From Defluviicoccus sp046348835 (lineage in GTDB: Bacteria; Pseudomonadota; Alphaproteobacteria; Rhodospirillales; Defluviicoccaceae), in the NCBI GenBank assembly GCA_046348835.1, contig JAXMDM010000004.1, forward strand, positions 62,001-126,000: a stretch of 64,000 nt of DNA, in the 5' to 3' direction. A program made the position numbers and the translations under genes. The notes beneath the pieces are model-generated. The model saw only the letters and a list, made by a program, of their open reading frames with translations. It was not told the DNA's origin and did no database searches. This document shows, one piece after another, positions 22,326 through 31,563 of this stretch. Numbering within the stretch: position 1 is the stretch's first letter; every line of letters starts with the position of its first letter.

Positions 22326-24172
22326 GCGTCCAATCCGAGCCTGTCGGCTTCCGTCCGTCCGAAGCCGTTGATGAGGGTGCGTTCCACCGCTTCCAGGGTC
22401 AGGATGCGGTGAATTTCGTCGGTGTAGTTGCCGCGCCCTTCCACGTGGTCGATCACGATCGACGGCAACCGCCGCCCGTCCCAGAACGGCATCCGTCGGG
22501 TGCGGGCATCGCCCAGGACCTGGGCCAGGTAGGGAGCCAGCTCGCGGCGGAACCAGGCGCGATAGGGGAGGAACTTGTGCAGGCCGACGAGGCCGGTGTG
22601 CGCCAACGCGGCGATGGCACCGTCGAGCCGGGTCAGCCGGCGCGGCAGACCATGGGCGTAAAGATAATCGAGCTTGAAGGTCACGCCGCAGAACAGCCGG
22701 TGCGCCGCCTGGGCGACGGCGTTCCGCCCGAAGCCCAGGCCGCGGTCGGTGGCAATGGCGGCGAGGGCCGGGTTGCCGGCCCGGATCAGCCCGAGCGCCG
22801 CGGCCGGCGACCGCCGCAGCGATAGCGGCGTCTGGAAGGCGAGGCGGACGACCCGGTTGTCGAGAAACGGCGAGCGCACCGTCAGCTCGCTCCGCGCCGC
22901 GGCCAAGGGGCCGAACAGGTGCCACGGCACCTCGCGGAAGGCGGCGTTGGTGATCGGATGGCCGGAGGGGGGCGCCGACGGAGGTGCGGTCCGTGCGCCC
23001 GTCTCCTGCCCGAGGGCGGGGGCGAACAGGCCCTCGGCGAGGGGGAGCGGCTTGAAGGTGGACACCCCGCGAAGGACCTCGCTGCCGTAATTGCCGGTGA
23101 GCCGGATCGGCGACAGCGCCGCCGCAAGGCGCGAATAGGGGATCTCGTGGGCGGCCAGCGCCCCGGCGCAGCCGTCGGTAACGAAGACGGTGCGATCCAC
23201 ATGGGCGCCGAAATCGCTGAGAAAATTCCGGCCGATGCGCAGGTCGTGGTGGGGAAGGCCACAGGCGTGGGCCACCCGTTGGCCGATCCGGGCATCGAGG
23301 GTGCGGCCGGTCAGGCCGACATAGGTATAAGAGACCGCCCGGCGCCGCGCCTGCGGCAGGCAGGCCATGATCATCCGGGTATCGAGACCGCCGGTGATGG
23401 ATATGCCGACGGCGCCGTCGGCGGATGCGACGTACGCCGGCAGCGCCTCCATGAACGTCTCCTCGAAGCGGCGCTGAAACACCGCTTCGTCGAGGGGCGG
23501 CTGGGCCTCCCAGGCGCGGGGGTCGAAGTAGGCGCCCGCGGTCCGCGCACCGCCCGGCCCGAACGACCACAGCGCGCCACCGGGCAGGAAGCGGACGCCG
23601 CGGAACAGGCTGCGGCCGTCGAAGGTGCTGCCGTAGGTGAGGAACTGGGCGACCCCCGCGTCATCGAAGGCCCGGGCCGCCGGCAGGACGCTGAGCAGCG
23701 CCTTCGCCTCGCTGGCGAACAGCAGCCGCTCGCCGTCCTCGCAGACATAAATCCGCTCGGTGCCGTAGCGATCGGTAAACAGCCAGGCGCGCTTTCGCCG
23801 CGGATCGATGAGGAGACCGGCAAACAGCCCGTTCAGCGACGCGACGAAGGCCTCGGTGTCGCCGCCGTCGTAACGGTCCAGCAGGCCGCCCGCCCCGGCG
23901 CGGAGAGGATGACCGTCGTCGGCCGGGATACATTCGCCGGAGAACAGCAGCCGCGTCCCGTCCGCTCCCGCCGCGGCCGATTGCCCGGCCGATTGCAAGG
24001 CGGCAAACGAGCCCGGATGGGCCACCCACCCGGCGTAGACGCCGAGTTCGGGGCGGAAATGCGTTCCCGACGCGTCGTCCGGCCGATGCTGCAGGCTCGC
24101 GATCATCGTCCGGACGAGGCGGGCGCACGCGTCGGCAGCCCCGGGCCCGATTACCCCCGCGATGCCCGGCAT
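22313..24172 (-). CDS. Asparagine-synthase-like protein lacking the glutaminase cysteine
   Basis: A 619-residue AsnB-type protein. It starts MPGIAGVIG where true glutamine-dependent enzymes start MCGI, so the nucleophile Cys2 is absent. The PP-loop reads SITGGLDTRM rather than SGG-x-DS. The rest of both domains is full length, with recognisable RPDDASGTH, LLFASEAKALL and LRSRSPFLDNR-like regions. It may use free ammonia or an amine, or join an amino group to an activated carboxylate, as other AsnB relatives do. The start is placed at the MPGIAG motif (24172), giving a 22-base overlap with the upstream GNAT gene. Amidation or amide decoration of a uronic acid is inference. Confidence 0.8.
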   Translation of the reverse strand: MPGIAGVIGPGAADACARLVRTMIASLQHRPDDASGTHFRPELGVYAGWVAHPGSFAALQSAGQSAAAGADGTRLLFSGECIPADDGHPLRAGAGGLLDRYDGGDTEAFVASLNGLFAGLLIDPRRKRAWLFTDRYGTERIYVCEDGERLLFASEAKALLSVLPAARAFDDAGVAQFLTYGSTFDGRSLFRGVRFLPGGALWSFGPGGARTAGAYFDPRAWEAQPPLDEAVFQRRFEETFMEALPAYVASADGAVGISITGGLDTRMIMACLPQARRRAVSYTYVGLTGRTLDARIGQRVAHACGLPHHDLRIGRNFLSDFGAHVDRTVFVTDGCAGALAAHEIPYSRLAAALSPIRLTGNYGSEVLRGVSTFKPLPLAEGLFAPALGQETGARTAPPSAPPSGHPITNAAFREVPWHLFGPLAAARSELTVRSPFLDNRVVRLAFQTPLSLRRSPAAALGLIRAGNPALAAIATDRGLGFGRNAVAQAAHRLFCGVTFKLDYLYAHGLPRRLTRLDGAIAALAHTGLVGLHKFLPYRAWFRRELAPYLAQVLGDARTRRMPFWDGRRLPSIVIDHVEGRGNYTDEIHRILTLEAVERTLINGFGRTEADRLGLDACAS

Positions 24173-25119
24173 CCGCCCCGCCTTTCGTACCAGGACGAAC
24201 GGACCCGCTTCAGCGAGTCCTTCAGCCGCGGCGGGACCAGGGCCTTCCAGCCGCGATGAGCGCCAAAACGAAGCGCCAGTTCCCCCTTCCACGACAACGG
24301 CACGTAATAGCGGGGAACCTTCACCCCTTCGAAGCCACAGCGGCGTTTGAATTCGGAGAGACTATCATCGCCCCAGAAGAAATAGACGAGATAGGGGAAA
24401 CCACGCTGCTCGCAAATCTCCACCGCCTTGGCGATCAGGAGATTACTGGTATTCTTGTCCCTGTGCTTGAGGCTCGACAGGACCTGACCGGTCAGGCAGT
24501 ACCTTCCCGCGTCCCCCAGCATCATGAAGCCGATCAGCTCGCCTTCGAAGTAGGCACCGACCATCCGCTCCCGATACACATACCGGGAAAACTGCGACTT
24601 GACCGTGTCGAAGTCTTTGCCGTAATGCCAGAATTGCCGGCCCTGTCGGGTCGGCGATTCGTTGAAGATGGTCGTCATCCCTTTGATGAAGGGATCATCG
24701 TATTCGGTTTCTCTGACCTCCACCCCCTGCCGCTCCGCCTTGCGGATCATATTGCGGACGCGCGACTTTATCTGCTTGTTCCACCAGTCCTTGTAGGTGG
24801 TGACCGGCAGAACCGCGATTTCCTCAAGCTCATGATAGTAATCATGCACCGGTCGCGCGTCGGGGATCCGCTGCCAGAAGGTGAAGAGATCGGCATCGAT
24901 CTGTCCGTCGCGCTTCAGCGCGCCGATTAGCCGCTCCGGGTCGGCCACATCTTCGTACCACTCGTCTTCGAGACGAAGCGTCGTGAAGAAGGTACCGCTC
25001 TTGGTGTAATGCTGGCCGAAGAGCTCGTAACACTGGATGGACGCGGGCTTTCCGCAGACCAGCGTGTCTTTGGCGAATACGAGCGGCCTATCCAGGCCGG
25101 ATTGGACTATGCCTGCCAT
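24151..25119 (-). CDS. GNAT/FemAB-like acyl- or aminoacyltransferase
   Basis: A 322-residue protein. TTYKDWWNKQIKSRVRNMIRKAERQGVEVRE matches the start of FemAB/CelD-like Acetyltransf_6 domains. The second half shows VGAYFEGELIGFMMLGDAGRYCLTGQVLS and a KNTSNLLIAKAVEIC coenzyme-side helix. This superfamily includes enzymes that acylate polysaccharides or attach amino acids to them. It sits between a GT2 and the Cys-less asparagine-synthase homologue, with which it overlaps by 22 bases. The two may act on the same decoration, but that is inference. Confidence 0.72.
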   Translation of the reverse strand: MAGIVQSGLDRPLVFAKDTLVCGKPASIQCYELFGQHYTKSGTFFTTLRLEDEWYEDVADPERLIGALKRDGQIDADLFTFWQRIPDARPVHDYYHELEEIAVLPVTTYKDWWNKQIKSRVRNMIRKAERQGVEVRETEYDDPFIKGMTTIFNESPTRQGRQFWHYGKDFDTVKSQFSRYVYRERMVGAYFEGELIGFMMLGDAGRYCLTGQVLSSLKHRDKNTSNLLIAKAVEICEQRGFPYLVYFFWGDDSLSEFKRRCGFEGVKVPRYYVPLSWKGELALRFGAHRGWKALVPPRLKDSLKRVRSSWYERRGGCRASRG

Positions 25120-25158
25120 CGATGTTCCCGTAACGGTTGAGGACCGGTTGATCCGAAG

Positions 25159-26043
25159 CTAGCGTCCAAACCCGAACCGGTCGGGCACCAGCCGCTTCAT
25201 CCGGGAGAGCTGTTCCTTGCGGTGGAAGGCCATGAGTTCCGGCGACACCGAGCGCTCGTAGCCGGTGATCCAGCAGCGGAGGTAACCCAGCATCAGGAAC
25301 ACCCCGCCGATCACGTAGGGTTTCTTCGTCATCTGAAAGGCGGAGCGGAAGACCTGCCACAGCGGGTGGCCGCCGAGGAAGTAATCCTTTTTGCCGTAAT
25401 GGAAGCGGGCGCCGAGCTCACTGGTTCCGGCGGTGCCCATGGTCCGGTGATGCTCATAGGTGCGCTCGTCGAAGGACCGGGTCTGCCAGCCCTTCATCCG
25501 CGCCGTGGTCACCGCCACCCAGTCGATGCCGCCGCCCTTGTTGGGCTTGTAGCCGCCGATGTCGGCGAAGCAGGCGCGGCGGAACAGCTGGCACTGGCCA
25601 TTGACGTGCTCGGCATTGATGTAGCTGTCGTGGAACGAGTGGAAGCCGCCCTCGGTGTAGTGGGTTCCGGCCACCCCCAGCTCCGGCATCGCCTCGAACT
25701 TGCCGAGCAGGTAGGCGAAGAAGTCCGGGCTGAACGAGATGTCGGCGTCCAGGTTGCCGACGATGTCGAACGCCAGATCCTTCACCTGGGCGTAGCCGGC
25801 GTCGAAGGCCAGCACCTTGGCGGCAAAGTTGCGTTCCTGCCGCGGCGGCAATCGCACCAGCTGCAGCCAGTCCCGGCCCTCCTGGTAACGCTGGACGATG
25901 GCATCGGTGGCGTCGGTGGAGCCATCGCTGACGATCACCCAGCGCTTCGGCAGCACCGTCTGGGCGATCACAGACCGGATCGTCTTTTCGATGAACGCCG
26001 CCTCGTTGCGGGCGGGCGTGATCAGGACGTAATCGAGCGTCAC
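25159..26043 (-). CDS. Glycosyltransferase family 2 (GT-A fold)
   Basis: A 294-residue GT2 starting YVLITPARNEAAFIEKTIRSV, with WVIVSDGSTDATDAIV and the metal-binding VGNLDADISFSP (D-x-D). A QLFRRACFADIGGY acceptor-side motif and hydrophobic segments near the C-terminus suggest membrane association. The start codon is GTG at 26041-26043. GAGGTG sits upstream, but the start and ribosome site lie within a small RNA hairpin. Donor unknown. Confidence 0.87.
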   Translation of the reverse strand: MTLDYVLITPARNEAAFIEKTIRSVIAQTVLPKRWVIVSDGSTDATDAIVQRYQEGRDWLQLVRLPPRQERNFAAKVLAFDAGYAQVKDLAFDIVGNLDADISFSPDFFAYLLGKFEAMPELGVAGTHYTEGGFHSFHDSYINAEHVNGQCQLFRRACFADIGGYKPNKGGGIDWVAVTTARMKGWQTRSFDERTYEHHRTMGTAGTSELGARFHYGKKDYFLGGHPLWQVFRSAFQMTKKPYVIGGVFLMLGYLRCWITGYERSVSPELMAFHRKEQLSRMKRLVPDRFGFGR

Positions 26044-26082
26044 GGCGACACCTCAGCCGTGGCGGGCCGGGCGGCCGGCCCG
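26041..26082 (-). promoter_or_regulatory. Two tandem hairpins around the GT2 ribosome-binding site
   Basis: On the minus-strand transcript a perfect 8-bp stem CGGGCCGG-CCGC-CCGGCCCG (26082 to 26063) is followed by CACGGC-N9-GCCGTG (26061 to 26041). The second hairpin contains GAGGTG in its loop and pairs the GTG start codon in its stem. It lies between the asnB-like stop and the GT2 start. It could lower translation of the GT2 or stabilise the mRNA; there is no T-run, so it is not a classical terminator. Confidence 0.4.
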
Positions 26083-26113
26083 GAACAAAGCGAACGACAC
26101 CAGAAGATCCCCC

Positions 26114-28009
26114 TCATGCGGGCACATGCGCCACCTGCGCCCGGTCGTGCCGCAACCACTCCTCGAACACCACCAGGCTGAACAACATTTTATGATTGTC
26201 GGCCTGGCCGGAGCGGTGCTCGGTGAGCAGCCGCTGCACCGCCGCCGGCTTCAGGAACGCCGACATCCGCGACCCGCGGTCCAGCAGATAGTCGTCGACG
26301 TTGCTGCCGATGGCGCTCTGGAACCAGGCGTCGACCACATCGACGGCAAACCCGCGCTTCTTCCGGGCGATGATCGAGCGCGGCAGGAACGCCTCGCACA
26401 CCTCCCGGTGCAGCCACTTGCGCCGGCCGCGTCGCACCTTGAGCGTTTCCGGCAGCGCCTCCACGTACTCGACCACCTCGCGGTCGAGGAACGGGACGCG
26501 GACCTCGAGGCTGTGGGCCATGGACAGCTTGTCGGCGTACATCAGAAGCTCGTCCGGGAGCGACGATCGCAGCTCCAGCACCTGGAAGCCGCCCAGCTCG
26601 TCGCTGCCCTCCATCTCCGGCTCCAGATCGCTCCAGATCTCACGCACCGTGTCGCCGGCACCGGGCGGCAGCAGGTCGTCGTGGAAGAGGCCATCCACGT
26701 CGGCGCCCGGCATGATCGACAGCGCATTCTGGTAGCGCTGCATGCGGCCCGGGACACCCAGCGCATAGACCCCCCGCTTCAACGCCGCGTTGCGCGGCAG
26801 CCGCTGGATGCCGCTTTCGATCCGGTGTCGGGCCCAGCCGGGAATCCGCCGCCAGGCGGCGCCGTAACGGATGCCGAGGTGGCGGGTATAGCCGCCGAAC
26901 AGCTCGTCCGGGCCTTGGCCCATCAGCGCCACCTTGACGTCTTCGCGGGCGCGCTGGCAGACGAAGTACATGGGCACGATCGACGAGGTGGCGATGGGTT
27001 CCTCGACACAGGCGACGATGCGCGGCAGCGCTCGCTCGAACGTCTCCCGGCTCAGCTCCACCCGCAGGTGACGGCCGCCGAAGATGCGCGCCGTCTCCGC
27101 CGCGTCGTCCAGCTCGTCGTCGCGGTACTCGCCCTTGCCATAGCCGACGGTATAGCCGGGCCAGTCGCGACCATGGAGGCTCATCAGCCCCAGCAGCAGG
27201 CCGGAGTCGACGCCGCCGCTCAACAGCAGTCCCACCGGAACGTCGCTGAGCAGGTGCCGCTTCAGCGCCCGCTTGTAGATGGCGAGGAGCTCCTCCCGCG
27301 CCTCACCGTCCGACCGCGGCACCCGGTGCCGGTCGGGGCGGAAGCGATACCAGCGCTCCTCGCGCCAGGTGCCGTTCTCGAACACCGCCATGGTTCCCGG
27401 CGCCAGCTTGCGGATGCCGTCGTAGATGGTGAGCGGCGAGGGCGTGTAGCGGTAGCGCAGGAACAGGTTGACCGCGGTGACGTCCACCTCCGGCGTCCGC
27501 TCCAGCACCGACAGGATCGCCCGCATCTCCGAGGCGAACAGCACCGAGCCGCCCTCGACCCGGTAATAGACGAGCTTGATGCCGGCAGCGTCGCGGGCGA
27601 GGACCAGGCGCCGGCGCCGCTCGTCCCAGATGGCGAGGCCGAACATGCCGTTCAGCCGGTTGAGAACGTCGGTCCCCCACTGCTTGTAGCCGTGGATGAT
27701 CACTTCCGTGTCGCACTGGGTGCGGAAGACGTGACCGTGCTCCTCCAGCTCCCGGCGCAGCTCGGGGAAGTTGTAGATCTCGCCGTTGAACACGACCCAG
27801 ACCTGTTCCTCGGCGTCGGCCATCGGCTGATGGCCGCCCTCCAGGTCGATGATCGACAGCCGCCGGAAACCGAGGCCGAGGCCGGCGGAGAAGAAATAAC
27901 CCTCGTCGTCGGGGCCACGGTGGACGATGGCGTCGGCCATCCGCCGGATCCGGCCCGGATCCACCGGCGTCCGGTGGCGGAAATTGAACTGGCCGCAGAT
28001 ACCGCACAT
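26114..28009 (-). CDS. Asparagine synthase (glutamine-hydrolysing) homologue, AsnB-type amidotransferase
   Basis: A 631-residue two-domain protein. MCGICGQFNF supplies the Cys2 nucleophile; RGPDDEGYF, GFRRLSIIDL and NGEIYNFPELR complete the class II glutaminase. LLLSGGVDSGLLLGL is the ATP-binding PP-loop, and VPFLDREVVEYVEALP closes the synthase domain. Paralogues in glycan loci (WbpS/WbpG-type) amidate uronic acids, which fits the uronic-acid pathway in this window better than free asparagine synthesis. The longer frame upstream is the neighbouring gene in another frame. Only 2 bases separate it from the toroid-protein stop. Confidence 0.88.
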   Translation of the reverse strand: MCGICGQFNFRHRTPVDPGRIRRMADAIVHRGPDDEGYFFSAGLGLGFRRLSIIDLEGGHQPMADAEEQVWVVFNGEIYNFPELRRELEEHGHVFRTQCDTEVIIHGYKQWGTDVLNRLNGMFGLAIWDERRRRLVLARDAAGIKLVYYRVEGGSVLFASEMRAILSVLERTPEVDVTAVNLFLRYRYTPSPLTIYDGIRKLAPGTMAVFENGTWREERWYRFRPDRHRVPRSDGEAREELLAIYKRALKRHLLSDVPVGLLLSGGVDSGLLLGLMSLHGRDWPGYTVGYGKGEYRDDELDDAAETARIFGGRHLRVELSRETFERALPRIVACVEEPIATSSIVPMYFVCQRAREDVKVALMGQGPDELFGGYTRHLGIRYGAAWRRIPGWARHRIESGIQRLPRNAALKRGVYALGVPGRMQRYQNALSIMPGADVDGLFHDDLLPPGAGDTVREIWSDLEPEMEGSDELGGFQVLELRSSLPDELLMYADKLSMAHSLEVRVPFLDREVVEYVEALPETLKVRRGRRKWLHREVCEAFLPRSIIARKKRGFAVDVVDAWFQSAIGSNVDDYLLDRGSRMSAFLKPAAVQRLLTEHRSGQADNHKMLFSLVVFEEWLRHDRAQVAHVPA

Positions 28010-28011
28010 GG

Positions 28012-29343
28012 TCAGCCGCTCCGGCCCATGACCGGGGTCCGGGCGCCGGCTCGCGGCGCGGCTTGAGGCACCGGCTCGCCTTCCGTCACCCGGGATAGCA
28101 GGCAAAGGCTGCGAAAAAGCTGCGCCTGGGCCCAGCGGTGCATCGGGACGTTGTCCCAGCCGCGCAGCAGTCGCCGCGAACGGAAGGAGCCGTCCGCTTT
28201 GCGCCAGCGGGCAAGCAGGTCGTCGACGGTCGTCCGCAACCGGTCGTCCAGCTCCGGATAGCGCCCCTTCAGCAGCACGCCGAGGTTGATGCACTCGGCG
28301 TAATCGTAGAGCTCCTGGCGATAGACGGTGAGCCGCGGCGCCCGTGAGAACGGCTTCGGCAGGCCCTGCTCGTCGAACAGGTGGCGGACGTAGTAGGCGA
28401 CGCCGGCGTCGATCGCTTGGCGGCAGCCCTCGTCCCCGGTCATCGCTTCGATTTTGGCCAGCGCCTTCAGCACGAAGCAGGTGTGGAAGTGGTCGACGAA
28501 ATCGCGCACCCCGTCCATGGCGTAGAACCACGATCCGTCCGCCTGCTGCGCAGCCAAGACGAAGGCGAGATTGCGATCGGCGATCCGGCGGTACTCGTCG
28601 CGGGAGAACTGGCGGGCGGCGCCGGTCAGCATGAAGGCGCGATAGGCGCTGGCATTGACCACGCCGCCCGTGCCGTCATGCGGGTTGTACCCGGCGGTGG
28701 CCGACCCATCCGGCAGCCCTCGGTCGGGGATGTCGGTCGCCGCGTGCTCCGCCGCCGAGCGCATCACCTCCAGCCAGCGCGGATCGCCGTCGATGGCGTG
28801 CACGGCGGCAAAGGCCTCGTAGACGTAGGGGGTGGTGGTGATCAGGGGCGTCCCCGCCGCCATCACCCCGGTCCGCGTCACCCAGTCGAAGGGATAGCCC
28901 CAGCCGTGGTGGCGGTAGCCGGGGCAGCGGCTCTCTTCCAGGACCTCGAGGAAATGGACGGCGCGGTCGTAGTGGCTCTCATCGCCGGTCAGCCGGTAGA
29001 GGGCGGCGAAGCCCATGGCATAGTGGGCGTCGGCGATGGGGAACCGCTCCTTGCGCCAGAACAACCGGCGCGCCTGGGGCAAGAAGGCCTCGCAGGCGAT
29101 CATCGGCGCCACCGCCAGCTTGCCCAGCTTCGGCCGCCGGTAGTAGAGCGCCTTCGCCCGACCGCCCACCGCCCCGGCAAAGAAGCTCTGGTGGTCGTAG
29201 GACGTCTCGCCGAACCGGTCGAGCCAGCCGACGAACCGCGACAACGCCTCGCCTATCCCCGGTTCCTGCCGATAGGATGTCTTGGTATTCAGCACGCTTC
29301 CACCACCGAGTGATCCCTGTTTCTCAAGACTTTGGTCCGACAC
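28012..29343 (-). CDS. Alpha/alpha-toroid protein of glycan loci, function unknown
   Basis: A 443-residue soluble protein made of repeated helical hairpins: HYAMGFAALYRLTGDESHYDRAVHFLEVL, GVVNASAYRAFMLTGAA, QQADGSWFYAMDGVRDFVDHFHTCFVLKALAKI. This layout is typical of (alpha/alpha)6 barrels such as glycoside hydrolases, lyases and epimerases. Relatives next to asnB in exopolysaccharide clusters are often mislabelled as delta-aminolevulinate dehydratase; nothing here supports that. GTG 29343 has GGCGGAG upstream but overlaps the GT2 stop by 55 bases; GTG 29295 is an alternative. A role in modifying the glycan is inferred from place only. Confidence 0.68.
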   Translation of the reverse strand: MSDQSLEKQGSLGGGSVLNTKTSYRQEPGIGEALSRFVGWLDRFGETSYDHQSFFAGAVGGRAKALYYRRPKLGKLAVAPMIACEAFLPQARRLFWRKERFPIADAHYAMGFAALYRLTGDESHYDRAVHFLEVLEESRCPGYRHHGWGYPFDWVTRTGVMAAGTPLITTTPYVYEAFAAVHAIDGDPRWLEVMRSAAEHAATDIPDRGLPDGSATAGYNPHDGTGGVVNASAYRAFMLTGAARQFSRDEYRRIADRNLAFVLAAQQADGSWFYAMDGVRDFVDHFHTCFVLKALAKIEAMTGDEGCRQAIDAGVAYYVRHLFDEQGLPKPFSRAPRLTVYRQELYDYAECINLGVLLKGRYPELDDRLRTTVDDLLARWRKADGSFRSRRLLRGWDNVPMHRWAQAQLFRSLCLLSRVTEGEPVPQAAPRAGARTPVMGRSG

Positions 29344-30326
29344 GTCTCCGCCAGGATTCGGCTCCTGAGCTTGACGTCGGCCACCAATGCTTTTGCCCGC
29401 CTCACCGCGTTCCAGCCAAACAGCGCTCTAACCGGCCGATATTTCCAATCGAGCCGGGCCGACCGCACGCTGCCACCTAGATCCCGCGCGAGCTGGTTAA
29501 GTTCGCAGACTAACTCCGCTCTATCGGGGTAAAAGTAGGTGCCGCGATCAATCCAGTTCTGGAGAAGTTGCAGACTCGCATCTCGCGTTCTTTCGCTCTT
29601 CTCAAGCGAGAGCAGATGGTCGATACAAAGCCTCAATGAGAGCAATAACGATATACAGGCCCGATCCGAAATACGTCGGCTCAGGCTTCCCACATGGGCT
29701 TGGCGGTAGTAGACCCGCGCCTCAGGAACAAACCTGATGCCCTCACTCTTTGACACGACGCGCGCGAAATACTCTCCATCATCGTCAAGGGACAGCCGCT
29801 CGTCCCAGGGGCCGGCCCGTTCCGTTAAACTACGACTAACCAGCCATACGCCCGGGCTCATCCAAAGGTTGTTCGTGAACTTCATCAGAAGAAAATCTAT
29901 GGGCGCCAGGTCCTGCCACAGCGCGTGCGGAGAAAACTTGCTGCGCTGCGGTCGCGAGATAAAAGTCCCAAAGGCCGATGACAGCAGCACATTGGCCCCA
30001 TCGCCGGCCTCAACCCTGCGAAGCTGTGTTGAAAGCTTGTCCGGGGCCAGCACGTCATCGGCGTCGAGCCACTGAATGTAATCTCCTTGCGCAACTGCCA
30101 GCCCGCTATTTCGCGCTACCGCGGCGCCTCGATTCTCCTGCGTAATAACCTTTATAAATTTGCATTCCTTCGCTCGCGCAACTTTAAGTGTCTCATCCGT
30201 CGATCCATCATCGACGATGATGATTTCCTTTCGTTGCCAATCCTGCATAACAGCCGAATCGATGGTACTACCGATCCACGTCGCCGCGTTGTATGCCGGA
30301 ATAATGATAGAGATGAGTGCACTCAC
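29289..30326 (-). CDS. Glycosyltransferase family 2
   Basis: A 345-residue GT2. SIIIPAYNAATWIGSTIDSA and EIIIVDDGSTDETLKVA form the nucleotide-binding half, and IQWLDADDVLAPDKL carries the D-x-D metal motif. GPWDERLSLDDDGEYFARVV is the acceptor/base region. The start is GTG 30326. Base composition is clearly lower in GC than the surrounding locus; this gene opens the AT-rich glycosyltransferase block that runs to about 34.8 kb. Donor and acceptor unknown. Confidence 0.88.
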   Translation of the reverse strand: MSALISIIIPAYNAATWIGSTIDSAVMQDWQRKEIIIVDDGSTDETLKVARAKECKFIKVITQENRGAAVARNSGLAVAQGDYIQWLDADDVLAPDKLSTQLRRVEAGDGANVLLSSAFGTFISRPQRSKFSPHALWQDLAPIDFLLMKFTNNLWMSPGVWLVSRSLTERAGPWDERLSLDDDGEYFARVVSKSEGIRFVPEARVYYRQAHVGSLSRRISDRACISLLLSLRLCIDHLLSLEKSERTRDASLQLLQNWIDRGTYFYPDRAELVCELNQLARDLGGSVRSARLDWKYRPVRALFGWNAVRRAKALVADVKLRSRILAETCRTKVLRNRDHSVVEAC

Positions 30327-30418
30327 TTACTTCTACTTCCATATCATTTACATTGTTAAAGGGCTGTTACTTTTCGGATGAAAAAACCCAGCCAGGGGAG
30401 ACTCGCACCCGGACGCCT

Positions 30419-31516
<1,098 letters not shown>

Positions 31517-31563
31517 TTCAACTCTGTAGCACTACGGTCATCATCTCGGACACCTCAACGCAT

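Noticed and set aside
22326..23570. Long N-terminal extension of the GT9 gene
   Set aside because: It is the asparagine-synthase homologue read in another frame; MRILIIKLN at 22325 is the conserved GT9 start.
26063..26082. Intrinsic terminator between asnB and GT2
   Set aside because: The stem is strong but no T-run follows on the transcribed strand and the genes are otherwise tightly packed.
28012..29343. Delta-aminolevulinate dehydratase label
   Set aside because: No zinc-binding cysteine motif or Schiff-base lysine motif of HemB is present; the pattern is a helical toroid.
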